Source: Methylococcaceae bacterium NSP1-1
GTDB lineage: Bacteria; Pseudomonadota; Gammaproteobacteria; Methylococcales; Methylomonadaceae
Length of the DNA stretch: 9,393 nucleotides
Direction of reading: 5' to 3'
NCBI GenBank assembly: GCA_002256465.1
Contig: NQJG01000103.1
Coordinates: 1-9,393 of the forward strand
The notes beneath the pieces were generated by a model that searched no databases, had not been told where the DNA came from, and was given only the letters and a program-made list of their open reading frames with translations. The translations under genes were made by a program, and so were the position numbers. How positions within the stretch are numbered: position 1 is the stretch's first letter; every line of letters begins with the position of its first letter. Positions 1 through 6,254 of this stretch are shown here, piece by piece.

Positions 1-2
1 GT

Positions 3-839
3 ATTTTTAGCAAATTTTATTTGAATATGATTCGTGCCGGTGAGGCAGGCGGCAGTCTGGATGATGTATTAACGCGCTTGTCTGACTATCTGGAGCGCTC
101 TCGGGAATTAAAAGACACGGTCAGCACGGCATTAATTTATCCTGCTATATTGCTGGTCATGTCATTGGCCTCTTTATTTGTGATGCTGACCTTTGTTGTG
201 CCACAATTTACCGAAATGTTTGAAAGTGCGGGTAAGGCCTTGCCAGTATCAACCCAAATTGTTGTGGGGCTGGCGGAATGGTTGCAAAGCTATTGGTGGG
301 CATTACTGGCTGGTATTGTATTCATCTCCAGTTATATGAAGTTTCAGTTAGCCGACCCTATAAGAAAGAAGGTGTGGGATGGCCGTTTTCTGAAACTGCC
401 ATTGGCAGGGACTATTATTATGAATAAAGAAACCGCCAATATCAGCCGCACCCTGGGAACTTTACTAGGTAATGGGGTTTCAATACTGTCGGCCTTGATC
501 ATTGTGCGGGAAACCGTCGACAATCTGGTATTAGCGGCGGCCATTGCGGATGCTGAAGAGCAGTTAAAACAAGGTAAACATTTATCGAATGCCTTGCTGG
601 AAAAGGCTTTGTTCCCTAAAATGGCTATGCAAATGATTAAAATGGGTGAAGAAACGGGGCGCCTCGAAGAAATGCTCCTGCGCGTGGCGACTATTTATGA
701 TAAACAGCTCAGAGTGGCTATACAGCGACTGCTGGCTTTTCTTGAGCCAGCATTGATAATTACCTTGGGATTAATGATTGCAGGTATTATCGTGTCTATT
801 TTACTAGCTATCTTGAGTGTTAATGATTTGGCTATTTAA
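3..839 (+). CDS. gspF: T2SS inner-membrane platform protein GspF (5'-truncated by window)
   Basis: GspF is the polytopic inner-membrane protein at the centre of the T2SS platform, touching the ATPase GspE and GspL. The open frame runs in from the window edge: before the first possible start codon (TTG at 21) it reads IFSKFYL, which continues the family pattern leading into NMIRAGEAGGSLDDVL. The real start is therefore upstream. The visible 278 residues are about the last two thirds of a protein that is usually near 400. Visible parts are the end of the first T2SSF domain (RAGEAGG..LDDVL..LSDYLE), a hydrophobic segment near LIYPAILLVMSLASLFVML, a second near YWWALLAGIVFISSYM, the second T2SSF repeat (NISRTLGTLLGNGVSIL, then MGEETGRLEEML), and a C-terminal membrane helix (EPALIITLGLMIAGIIVSIL). 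gspG follows after 17 bases. Identification is firm. Confidence 0.96.
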   Translation: MFSKFYLNMIRAGEAGGSLDDVLTRLSDYLERSRELKDTVSTALIYPAILLVMSLASLFVMLTFVVPQFTEMFESAGKALPVSTQIVVGLAEWLQSYWWALLAGIVFISSYMKFQLADPIRKKVWDGRFLKLPLAGTIIMNKETANISRTLGTLLGNGVSILSALIIVRETVDNLVLAAAIADAEEQLKQGKHLSNALLEKALFPKMAMQMIKMGEETGRLEEMLLRVATIYDKQLRVAIQRLLAFLEPALIITLGLMIAGIIVSILLAILSVNDLAI

Positions 840-856
840 CGGAAATAAAACTAACA

Positions 857-1285
857 ATGAAACATATTAAAAATATTACAGAATCAGGCTTTACCTTACT
901 CGAGTTATTGGTCGTATTGGGTATTATTGCCATGCTGGCGGGGATTGTAGGTCCACAAGTTATGAAGCACATGGGCGAATCCAAAACCAAAGCGGCAAAG
1001 GTACAAATTGAAGACCTGGCGGCTACACTGGATATGTATAAACTGGATTTGGGTAGTTATCCAACAAGTGAAGAAGGTTTGAATGCATTAATTGAATCGC
1101 CCGATAGTGCAAAGCGCTGGAATGGACCTTATTTGCGTAAGTCAAAAATACCACTTGATCCCTGGCAACAGGAATACCGGTATGTATCTCCCGGCGAACA
1201 TGGAAAATTTGATTTATTTACCCTGGGTGCAGACGGTAAAGAGGGCGGTGAAGGCGAAGATCAGGATATTGTTAGTTGGCAATAA
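857..1285 (+). CDS. gspG: Major pseudopilin GspG
   Basis: GspG is the major subunit of the periplasmic pseudopilus whose growth pushes substrates through the secretin. The 142-residue product has a short leader ending in Gly11 and then FTLLELLVVLGIIAMLAG, the type IV pilin hydrophobic helix, with Phe at +1 and Glu at +5 of the mature protein. Cleavage and N-methylation by the prepilin peptidase are therefore expected after Gly11. Family landmarks follow: YPTSEEGL, RWNGPYL, PLDPW, and a C-terminal calcium-site loop LGADGKEGGEGEDQDI. Length is typical. A GGAA at 841-844 lies 12 bases before the ATG, a rather long spacing. The 3' end overlaps gspH by 10 bases. No defect is seen, and the leader is short, unlike those of gspH and gspJ. 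Confidence 0.98.
   Translation: MKHIKNITESGFTLLELLVVLGIIAMLAGIVGPQVMKHMGESKTKAAKVQIEDLAATLDMYKLDLGSYPTSEEGLNALIESPDSAKRWNGPYLRKSKIPLDPWQQEYRYVSPGEHGKFDLFTLGADGKEGGEGEDQDIVSWQ
1263..1266 (+). promoter_or_regulatory. Ribosome binding site supporting the TTG start of gspH
   Basis: AGGA lies 9 bases before the TTG at 1276, inside the end of gspG. The gspH frame has a stop (TAG, 1273-1275) directly before this TTG, and no ATG or GTG occurs before the pilin motif. This weak site therefore helps choose TTG 1276 over the later in-frame TTG codons at 1330 and 1357. Confidence 0.45.
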
Positions 1286-1800
1286 ATCAGGCGCAAGACC
1301 CAAAGCGAAAGGCGAAAAATGCGTATCCTTTGCGCCTTTCGCCGGGTAGCTTTCGTTTGCGCGGCTTTACCCTGCTTGAGCTTATCGTCGTGTTGTTTAT
1401 TGTCGTATTAGGTTTTTCTGTTGTCGGCATTAATCTTTCCTCGGGGAATGATTCCACAGAACTCAAAGTTGCAGCCAGGGATATTGTTTCTGCTCTGCGT
1501 TATGCAAGAGGACAGGCTTTAATTTATCATCAGGAAACGACAGTTACCCTTGATCTTGCCGAAAACACTTATACAGTGAGTGGTCAAGACAAGGTTTATC
1601 CTATTCCCAAAGCCATTGATGTCACTGTCGTCACCGCGCAAAGCGAGCTAACCGAAGGCTCTGCAAGCATTCGTTTTTTTGCCGACGGCTCTTCCACCGG
1701 CGGCCGAATTAATCTGGAACTCGGTAAGGCGGCGTGGCAAATCGATATAAACTGGTTAACCGGGCAAATTGAACTTGATGAAGCCGACGCAAGTGAATAA
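1276..1800 (+). CDS. gspH: Minor pseudopilin GspH with palindrome-expanded leader
   Basis: GspH is a minor pseudopilin, part of the pseudopilus tip region. The mature part starts at Phe31 (FTLLELIVVLFIVVLGFSVV, Glu at +5). It continues with a GspH/FimT-type beta domain of about 140 residues containing AARDIVSALRYARGQAL and, near the end, FFADGSSTGGRINL. The start is uncertain. TTG 1276 is the first codon after an in-frame stop and gives a 30-residue basic leader (NQAQDPKRKAKN...LRG). TTG 1330 or 1357 would give shorter leaders, and no ATG exists. The leader is encoded by a palindromic repeat (1284-1365) that resembles the one in gspJ. The gene overlaps gspG by 10 bases and gspI by 23. The fold and pilin motif are clear; the start codon is the weak point. 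Confidence 0.92.
   Translation: MAINQAQDPKRKAKNAYPLRLSPGSFRLRGFTLLELIVVLFIVVLGFSVVGINLSSGNDSTELKVAARDIVSALRYARGQALIYHQETTVTLDLAENTYTVSGQDKVYPIPKAIDVTVVTAQSELTEGSASIRFFADGSSTGGRINLELGKAAWQIDINWLTGQIELDEADASE
1284..1365 (+). repeat. Palindromic repeat element, copy 1, within the gspH leader
   Basis: This stretch encodes the gspH leader between residue 3 and the cleavage-site Gly30. It holds a perfect 10-bp inverted repeat, GCGAAAGGCG (1305-1314) with CGCCTTTCGC (1333-1342), extended by three more pairs after one mismatch. An outer pair GCGCAA (1291-1296) with TTGCGC (1357-1362) is nested around it. CGAAAG (1306-1311) can also pair with CTTTCG (1350-1355). Copy 2 is at 2196-2277, with the same length and the same distance to the pilin Phe codon. 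Confidence 0.7.
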
Positions 1801-2191
1801 GCAAAAGGGTTTTTCTTTACTGGAAATCCTGATTGCGTTTTCGATCCTCGCGCTTTCGTTGGGTATCTTGCTAAAGATATTTTCCGCAGGCGTTAATACT
1901 GCTGTAGTTGCCGAGGACTATACTGCAGCAGTTCAAATTGCTGAAAGTTTAATGGCAAAAACAGGAGTGGAAACCCCATTGCAAGCAAATCAAGCTTCAG
2001 GACTGGAAAATGAAAAATATCATTGGCAGGTTGAGGTTAGCCCATTTGAGTTCAATCCTGAAAATGTCGATCCCACGGCATTAACGGCAGTACTTTTTAA
2101 AGTTAAGGTCACCGTAAGCTGGGGTGATGATAATGTCAATGACAGGCAAATTGAGTTAACCACATTAAAATTGATCAATAAAACCTTATGA
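1778..2191 (+). CDS. gspI: Minor pseudopilin GspI
   Basis: GspI is a minor pseudopilin that forms the tip complex with GspJ and GspK. ATG 1778 gives a 137-residue precursor with leader MKPTQVNKQKG, then FSLLEILIAFSILALSLGIL with Phe at +1 and Glu at +5. A TTG at 1769 is in frame three codons earlier, but the ATG already gives a normal-length leader. The remainder is a short beta domain (YHWQVEVSPFE, FKVKVTVSWGDD), as expected for the GspI C-terminal family. It overlaps gspH by 23 bases and gspJ by 4 (ATGA), suggesting translational coupling. Unlike its neighbours H and J, this prepilin has an ordinary leader with no palindromic insert. Confidence 0.95.
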   Translation: MKPTQVNKQKGFSLLEILIAFSILALSLGILLKIFSAGVNTAVVAEDYTAAVQIAESLMAKTGVETPLQANQASGLENEKYHWQVEVSPFEFNPENVDPTALTAVLFKVKVTVSWGDDNVNDRQIELTTLKLINKTL

Positions 2192-3072
2192 TAAAAAATC
2201 AGGTACAAGGGACAAGATGCAAGATTCATAAAACTTGCCGTTTGAACCCTGTAACTCGCGCCTTGCACCTGCGTGGCTTTACCCTGATTGAAGTGCTCAT
2301 CGCCATGACGCTGTTAAGCATTATGGTGGTTTTATTGTTCAGCAGTTTAAAAATTTGTGCTGACAGCTGGGAAAAAGGTGAAAGCAAAATAACCGACGTG
2401 AATGAAGTCGCAGTTGTTTATAATTTTTTTCAACGGCATTTGTCGATAGCAAGGCCTTTATGGAATGATTTGTCAGAAGAAGAGAAAACTTTTTCTTTTC
2501 AAGGCAAAGCTCAATCTTTGCAATTTATTTCAGCTTTTCCTGCAAGTGCGGGTAGATCGGGTTTGCAGCTATTTTCCCTGGATTTACAGGAAGAAGATAA
2601 TGAGCAGGTTATCAAAGTAACCATAAAGCCATTTTTCCCGGTAGCTGAGGGCGAAGAATGGCACAAGGAAGAAGTCACGTTAATAAAACACGTAAGCGAT
2701 TTTACGCTGGCTTATTTTGGTTCGGATGACGGGGTAAGCGAAGGCAGTTGGGAGGAGGAATGGCTGGATAAAGAAGTTCTGCCTCAATTAGTTAAAATCA
2801 ACATCGAACTGGAAAATGGAATCTTTTGGCCGGAAATGATTATTGATCTTAAAATTACGGGAACAACTAACAACACAGACCTTGAAATAATAATCCAAAC
2901 AATCCGGACAATTCAGAAAATACAGATGAGTCCGAGGCAGTCGAGTGATAAGACAAAAGGGCCTGGCCCTGGTTCTGGTGTTGTGGGTATTGAGTTTACT
3001 GACTATTATGGCAGGGAGCTTTGCTCTCAGCATGCGCAGGGAAGCTTCTATTATTGGCGGTATTCGAAATAA
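2188..3072 (+). CDS. gspJ: Minor pseudopilin GspJ, 3' end probably frameshifted
   Basis: GspJ is a minor pseudopilin of the I-J-K tip complex. The ATG overlaps the gspI stop (ATGA). The leader has 30 residues ending LRG, then FTLIEVLIAMTLLSIMVVLL with Glu at +5. The beta domain ends near NGIFWPEMIIDLKITG (about residue 228), a normal finish for the family. After that the frame drifts through IIIQTIRTIQKIQ and 128 bases into gspK, giving 294 residues, which is too long. Adding one A to the run in GAAATAATAAT (2884-2894) would instead give an Asn- and acid-rich tail (ENNNPNNPDN, then SENTDESEAVE). That frame stops at TGA 2946-2948, overlapping the gspK GTG start, for a product of about 253 residues. 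The core fold precedes the lesion and may still function. Function is sure; the end is doubtful. Confidence 0.88.
   Translation: MIKNQVQGTRCKIHKTCRLNPVTRALHLRGFTLIEVLIAMTLLSIMVVLLFSSLKICADSWEKGESKITDVNEVAVVYNFFQRHLSIARPLWNDLSEEEKTFSFQGKAQSLQFISAFPASAGRSGLQLFSLDLQEEDNEQVIKVTIKPFFPVAEGEEWHKEEVTLIKHVSDFTLAYFGSDDGVSEGSWEEEWLDKEVLPQLVKINIELENGIFWPEMIIDLKITGTTNNTDLEIIIQTIRTIQKIQMSPRQSSDKTKGPGPGSGVVGIEFTDYYGRELCSQHAQGSFYYWRYSK
2196..2277 (+). repeat. Palindromic repeat element, copy 2, within the gspJ leader
   Basis: This encodes the gspJ leader from residue 4 to Gly30. CAGGTACAAGG (2200-2210) matches the reverse complement of CCTTGCACCTG (2261-2271) at 10 of 11 positions. An inner pair GCAAG (2219-2223) with CTTGC (2234-2238) lies between them. 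Compared ungapped with 1284-1365, about 45 of 82 positions agree by hand count. Agreement is concentrated at the two ends: AAATCAGG..CAAG at the left and TGCGYGGC at the right. Confidence 0.6.
2934..2937 (+). promoter_or_regulatory. Ribosome binding site for gspK
   Basis: GAGG sits 7 bases before GTG 2945. The GTG lies in GTGA, where TGA 2946-2948 would end gspJ if one base were restored. This site fixes the gspK start and supports the coupled gspJ-gspK arrangement. Confidence 0.6.
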
Positions 3073-3901
3073 TGCTCAAGCCTTGGCGGTTGCAGAGTCG
3101 GGGATTGCAATGGCAAAAATGATGTTACTGAACACTGACCCGAATAAACGTTGGCGGGCAGATGGCAGTATATATGAAATAAGCTCTGCAAGTGCCAAAG
3201 TTCGAGTACGGCTGTTATCCGAAACGGGTAAAATAGATATTAACAAAGCAGATCAAGCATTATTGCAAGGACTGATGGCCCACGCGCCTGTAGAGGAAGA
3301 ACAACAAACCAAGCTAGTCAACGCCATTCTTGACTGGCGTGATAAAGATGATCTGGTGCGTATAGAGGGCGCCGAAAAAAAAGAATATAAGAACGCAGGC
3401 TTAACCTATCAGCCTGGAAACAAACCTTTTCAGAGTATTGAAGAATTACAGCTGGTATTGGGGATGAATGAGTCTGTGTTTAAATGGATTGAACCGTTAG
3501 TCACGATTTATTCCGGACAGCCGCAAGTTACAGTGCAACTGGCGGCTAAAGAAGTATTGCAAACAATCCCTGGTTTAGATACGGGCCTGTTGGACTCCTA
3601 TATTGCAGCCAGATTGGAAAGCGCGATTAATAACCAACCTGTTCCGCCATTCCCATCAACTTCAGGACAGAATAATGCAGTTGGACAAAATAATGTACTT
3701 ACCCTTGTTTCTGAAGCGCTCCTGGAGGACGAATCCAGTGCCGTGATAAGTGCAGTGATAAAGCGAACCGAAGAAACTGAAGTTGCCCCCTTTCAGGTAT
3801 TGAAATGGGAGCATGTAACGGCAAATGACGCTTCATTATTTACCGAAGCAATGAATGAATTATTAGTGAAACAGTATGCTGAACCTGAATTCAACAATTG
3901 A
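2945..3901 (+). CDS. gspK: Minor pseudopilin GspK (pseudopilus tip)
   Basis: GspK is the large minor pseudopilin that caps the pseudopilus tip. The GTG start with GAGG 7 bases upstream gives 318 residues. A short leader MIRQKG is followed by LALVLVLWVLSLLTIMAGSF. The +5 position is Leu, not Glu, which is the hallmark of GspK among pseudopilins. Conserved parts follow: AxAVAESGIAMAK, GKIDINKA (95-102), and the calcium-site region DWRDKDD...EGAEKKEY (130-148). A helix-hairpin-helix-like segment is visible at FQSIEELQLVLGM (162-174). Near residues 238-250 a loop carries a short tandem repeat, GQNNAV/GQNNVL, from two 18-base units at 3665-3700. The gspL frame is open across the gspK stop, but the preferred gspL start lies 10 bases after it. 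The gene appears intact. Confidence 0.96.
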   Translation: MIRQKGLALVLVLWVLSLLTIMAGSFALSMRREASIIGGIRNNAQALAVAESGIAMAKMMLLNTDPNKRWRADGSIYEISSASAKVRVRLLSETGKIDINKADQALLQGLMAHAPVEEEQQTKLVNAILDWRDKDDLVRIEGAEKKEYKNAGLTYQPGNKPFQSIEELQLVLGMNESVFKWIEPLVTIYSGQPQVTVQLAAKEVLQTIPGLDTGLLDSYIAARLESAINNQPVPPFPSTSGQNNAVGQNNVLTLVSEALLEDESSAVISAVIKRTEETEVAPFQVLKWEHVTANDASLFTEAMNELLVKQYAEPEFNN

Positions 3902-3911
3902 TCTGGATTAT

Positions 3912-5042
3912 ATGCAGTTCTTCCGTTGGTGGAAGCGAGAACTTGGCTTTTTAGTACCTGAAAAAATAAAACAGTTTGTTAATGACAAACAAAGCTTCAT
4001 CATCATAAGTCCTAAAAACGGTCAGTTAGTGCTTACCTATACCTGTGATGGGCAAATTGAACCCTTGGCGACGCTGGAGCGAGGAGCTAAAGACCCTGCC
4101 TTTCAGGGCCTCTATGAAAAAGATGAACGTTTGGCTAAAGCTATTGTAATACTCAGATTAACGGGCCAGGATGCCATTCAAAAAGAGCTAAGCTTACCCG
4201 CTGCGGCAAAAGAAAACCTTAATCAGGTTGTCGCTTACGAGCTTGATCGCTATACCCCATTTAAACCGGAACAGGTTTATTTTGCCGTTAAGCTGCTGGC
4301 GGGTATGAACGAACCCGGCCAAATCAGAGTTATGCTGATATTAACCACCCGAGAAGTTCTTGATAGACTCTATGAGGATGTCAAAGCGCTGGGCTTATCG
4401 CCGTTATTTGCCGATTATGAGGATTCGGCCAATAATCTTGATCACCTCGACTATACTTATAATCTGTTACCCGAAAGGCTAAGGCAAAAAACGGCAAAAA
4501 TGCCGCGTTTAATTCATTCGACACTGATAACCTTGACCTGTTTGCTGCTGGCAGCGGTTATAGCGATGCCCGTCTGGTTTGAATATCAAACCGTTAACGC
4601 ATTACAATTAAAAGCCGATGCTCTGGAAAAAGATGCCAAAAAGGTTAAAGCCTTGCAGTCAGAGATTGATGCTGTGGTAGACGAAACCCGCCAGTTGATT
4701 GCAGAGAAAAGCGCGACACCTGAAGTGATTGTGATGTTGAATACCTTAAGCTCACTCATCAAGGATGATACCTGGCTGAGCTACGCACAATATTCAGACG
4801 GGCACTTGCAAATACAAGGTGAGTCGCCGGCCGCTTCAACACTGATTGCCGTTCTGGAAGCGTCTGAATTGTTTGCCAATGCCCGATTTGCTTCGCCAGT
4901 TACCCAGGATAGTATCAGCAAGCTGGAAAGATTTCAGATTACAGTTGATGTCACCAACGCAGGAAGCACTGAAGCCACTGGCACAGAAGAAGTGGATACG
5001 GAAGAACAGGGCACAGACGCCGGGAGCATGGAGAGTGAGTAA
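3912..5042 (+). CDS. gspL: T2SS platform protein GspL (PilM/PilN-like)
   Basis: GspL is a bitopic inner-membrane protein that recruits the ATPase GspE through its cytoplasmic part and binds GspM in the periplasm. ATG 3912 gives 376 residues beginning MQFFRWWKRELGFLVPE, the usual N-terminus of the Xps-type family. ATG 3876 (12 residues more, overlapping gspK by 26 bases) is possible but adds an unconserved stretch. The cytoplasmic half contains AYELDRYTPFKPEQVYF (about 109-124), typical of this subtype. A membrane helix follows at about 200-222 (LIHSTLITLTCLLLAAVIAM), then a likely coiled coil (226-265). The C-terminal PilN/GspL-type ferredoxin-like domain contains LSSLIKDDTWLSYAQY and LQIQGESPAASTLIAVLE. 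The end is an acidic Thr/Glu tail overlapping gspM by 8 bases. Function is clear; the start is less so. Confidence 0.9.
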   Translation: MQFFRWWKRELGFLVPEKIKQFVNDKQSFIIISPKNGQLVLTYTCDGQIEPLATLERGAKDPAFQGLYEKDERLAKAIVILRLTGQDAIQKELSLPAAAKENLNQVVAYELDRYTPFKPEQVYFAVKLLAGMNEPGQIRVMLILTTREVLDRLYEDVKALGLSPLFADYEDSANNLDHLDYTYNLLPERLRQKTAKMPRLIHSTLITLTCLLLAAVIAMPVWFEYQTVNALQLKADALEKDAKKVKALQSEIDAVVDETRQLIAEKSATPEVIVMLNTLSSLIKDDTWLSYAQYSDGHLQIQGESPAASTLIAVLEASELFANARFASPVTQDSISKLERFQITVDVTNAGSTEATGTEEVDTEEQGTDAGSMESE

Positions 5043-5640
5043 AGCTAAAAAGCTCGATTTGCGCACCCCCGCCCTATCACAACGCTGGCTTGCCGTCGGT
5101 TTATTAATTGCCGTCGTACTGGTTATTATTCTGGTCGTCATAGTGCCTGTGGTAAACAAGGAAATGGAGCTGCACGATGCTAAAAATAATCTGGTATTCA
5201 GACTACAGCAATATGAACGTATCTTGGCAAAAAAAGACGCTGTCATTGCCAGTATGGACACTATAAAACAGCAGCATGAGGAGCAAGGTTATTTTAATAG
5301 CCAGAATACGGATGCCTTGGCATCTGCCGAGATGCAGGAGTTTATAAAAAAAGCGATTGTCGATGCGGGAGGGCAATTGAGCAGTACTCAGGCGCTTCCC
5401 GTCAGTAATAAAGGTAAATTTAGCCGGATAACCGTTCGAGTAAGGATGACCGGCAATAGTGAAGTCTTGCGGGCGGTGCTGTACAAAATAGAAACAGCCA
5501 CGCCCTTGATCATTATCGACCAGATCGATATAAGACCCATGCGCGGCAAAAGGAATAGAACGACACGCCAAATCGAATCCAGCAATGAATTGAACGTTAA
5601 TTTTCAGGCGGTCAGTTTTATGAGAAAGCAACCAGAATGA
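5035..5640 (+). CDS. gspM: T2SS platform protein GspM (subtype b, PilO-like)
   Basis: GspM is a bitopic inner-membrane protein that pairs with GspL. GTG 5035, with GGGAG 8 bases upstream, gives 201 residues. The frame stays open back to 4846, but that part only shadows gspL. A short basic cytoplasmic N-terminus precedes a membrane helix at about 18-40 (WLAVGLLIAVVLVIILVVIV). A coiled-coil-like segment follows (43-82, ending QQHEEQ), then YFNSQNTDALASAEMQEFIKKAI and AGGQLSSTQALP. This pattern belongs to the T2SSM_b subtype found in Xanthomonas-like systems rather than classical GspM. A periplasmic ferredoxin-like domain completes it (RVRMTGNSEVLRAVLYKIE, PLIIIDQIDIRP). It overlaps gspL by 8 bases and gspN by 4 (ATGA). 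Confidence 0.9.
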   Translation: MSKAKKLDLRTPALSQRWLAVGLLIAVVLVIILVVIVPVVNKEMELHDAKNNLVFRLQQYERILAKKDAVIASMDTIKQQHEEQGYFNSQNTDALASAEMQEFIKKAIVDAGGQLSSTQALPVSNKGKFSRITVRVRMTGNSEVLRAVLYKIETATPLIIIDQIDIRPMRGKRNRTTRQIESSNELNVNFQAVSFMRKQPE

Positions 5641-6254
5641 ATACTAAGCTTGTATCTGTGTTAGCCTTGGTTTGCCTAGTGTGTGCCTTGATTATTATCG
5701 GCGAATGGTTCTACGCAGTTCAGGCACAAAAGCAAACACTGGCCTTAACAAGTGCTGCGGAAACAACACCATCAGATGATGAAATGCCTGAAATAGAATT
5801 GACTCAGAAGTCCGAAGAAAGTTATGAGGATCTGGTGGCCAGGCCCTTATTTATTAAAGGCAGAAAACCTGTCGATGAACCCAGCCCTGAGGAAGCGCAG
5901 AATGTCGCAGAAGCCCGATCTTTCGATTGGCAACTGAACGGGGTTTACACGACGAAAAAAGGTCTATCCGCCTTGTTCAGTCGTTCTACATCGAAGGTTC
6001 CCAAAGATACTCATCGAAAGCTAAGCACGGGCGGCGATCTTGATGGCTGGAAACTGACTGAAATTCACAAAGACAAAGCCATACTAAAGCAAGGTGATCA
6101 GCAAAAGGATTTACTGCTCCGAAAACCAAAATTGAAAGAACTGTCAAAGAAATTACGTGTACCCAACATACCCATTAGCCCCCAGCCCGAAATTAGTTCA
6201 CAGCCCGAAGTTAGCCCACAACCCGCAGAAGGCGAATTTGAGAATCAACAATGA
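5637..6254 (+). CDS. gspN: GspN/GspC-like inner-membrane connector protein
   Basis: This is the Xps-type gene lying between gspM and gspD, usually called GspN or XpsN. The 205-residue product has a single N-terminal membrane helix (4-24) and a Ser/Glu-rich linker. A GspC-like homology-region domain follows: YEDLVARPLF (63-72), FDWQLNGVYTTKKGLSALF (96-114), then a beta-strand pattern GGDLDGWKLTEIHKDKAILK and LLLRKP. In classical systems the homology region of GspC contacts the N0 domain of the secretin, so this protein probably links platform to channel; that role is inferred from fold and position. The C-terminus has a Pro/Gln/Ser tail made of three 18-base tandem units. The start and stop overlap the neighbouring genes by 4 bases each. 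No PDZ domain is seen, unlike many GspC proteins. Confidence 0.82.
   Translation: MNTKLVSVLALVCLVCALIIIGEWFYAVQAQKQTLALTSAAETTPSDDEMPEIELTQKSEESYEDLVARPLFIKGRKPVDEPSPEEAQNVAEARSFDWQLNGVYTTKKGLSALFSRSTSKVPKDTHRKLSTGGDLDGWKLTEIHKDKAILKQGDQQKDLLLRKPKLKELSKKLRVPNIPISPQPEISSQPEVSPQPAEGEFENQQ
6174..6227 (+). repeat. Three 18-bp tandem repeats in the gspN tail
   Basis: Three consecutive units (6174-6191, 6192-6209, 6210-6227) each begin (A/G)TTAG and encode ISPQPE, ISSQPE and VSPQPA. The unit length is a multiple of three, so copy number can change without breaking the frame. The tail follows the folded domain and is probably flexible. Confidence 0.85.

Noticed and set aside
1092..1349. 85-codon plus-strand frame across gspG and gspH
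   Set aside because: It is a shadow frame over the well-supported gspG and the repeat; no domain and no ribosome binding site.
2883..2895. Programmed -1 frameshifting in gspJ
   Set aside because: The site lacks a good slippery heptamer and I see no clear downstream pseudoknot. A lost base is simpler, and gspJ needs no longer isoform.
3876..3911. Earlier ATG for gspL at 3876
   Set aside because: It is possible, but the conserved N-terminus MQFFRWWKREL begins at ATG 3912; neither has a strong ribosome binding site, so this is a preference and not proof.
4846..5034. Upstream extension of gspM inside gspL
   Set aside because: It only reads gspL in another frame and has no signal or membrane logic. 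GTG 5035 has a GGGAG at good spacing directly before the membrane helix.
5203..5631. 142-codon minus-strand frame opposite gspM
   Set aside because: The product has no recognisable domain and lies fully antisense to a conserved gene; treated as a shadow.
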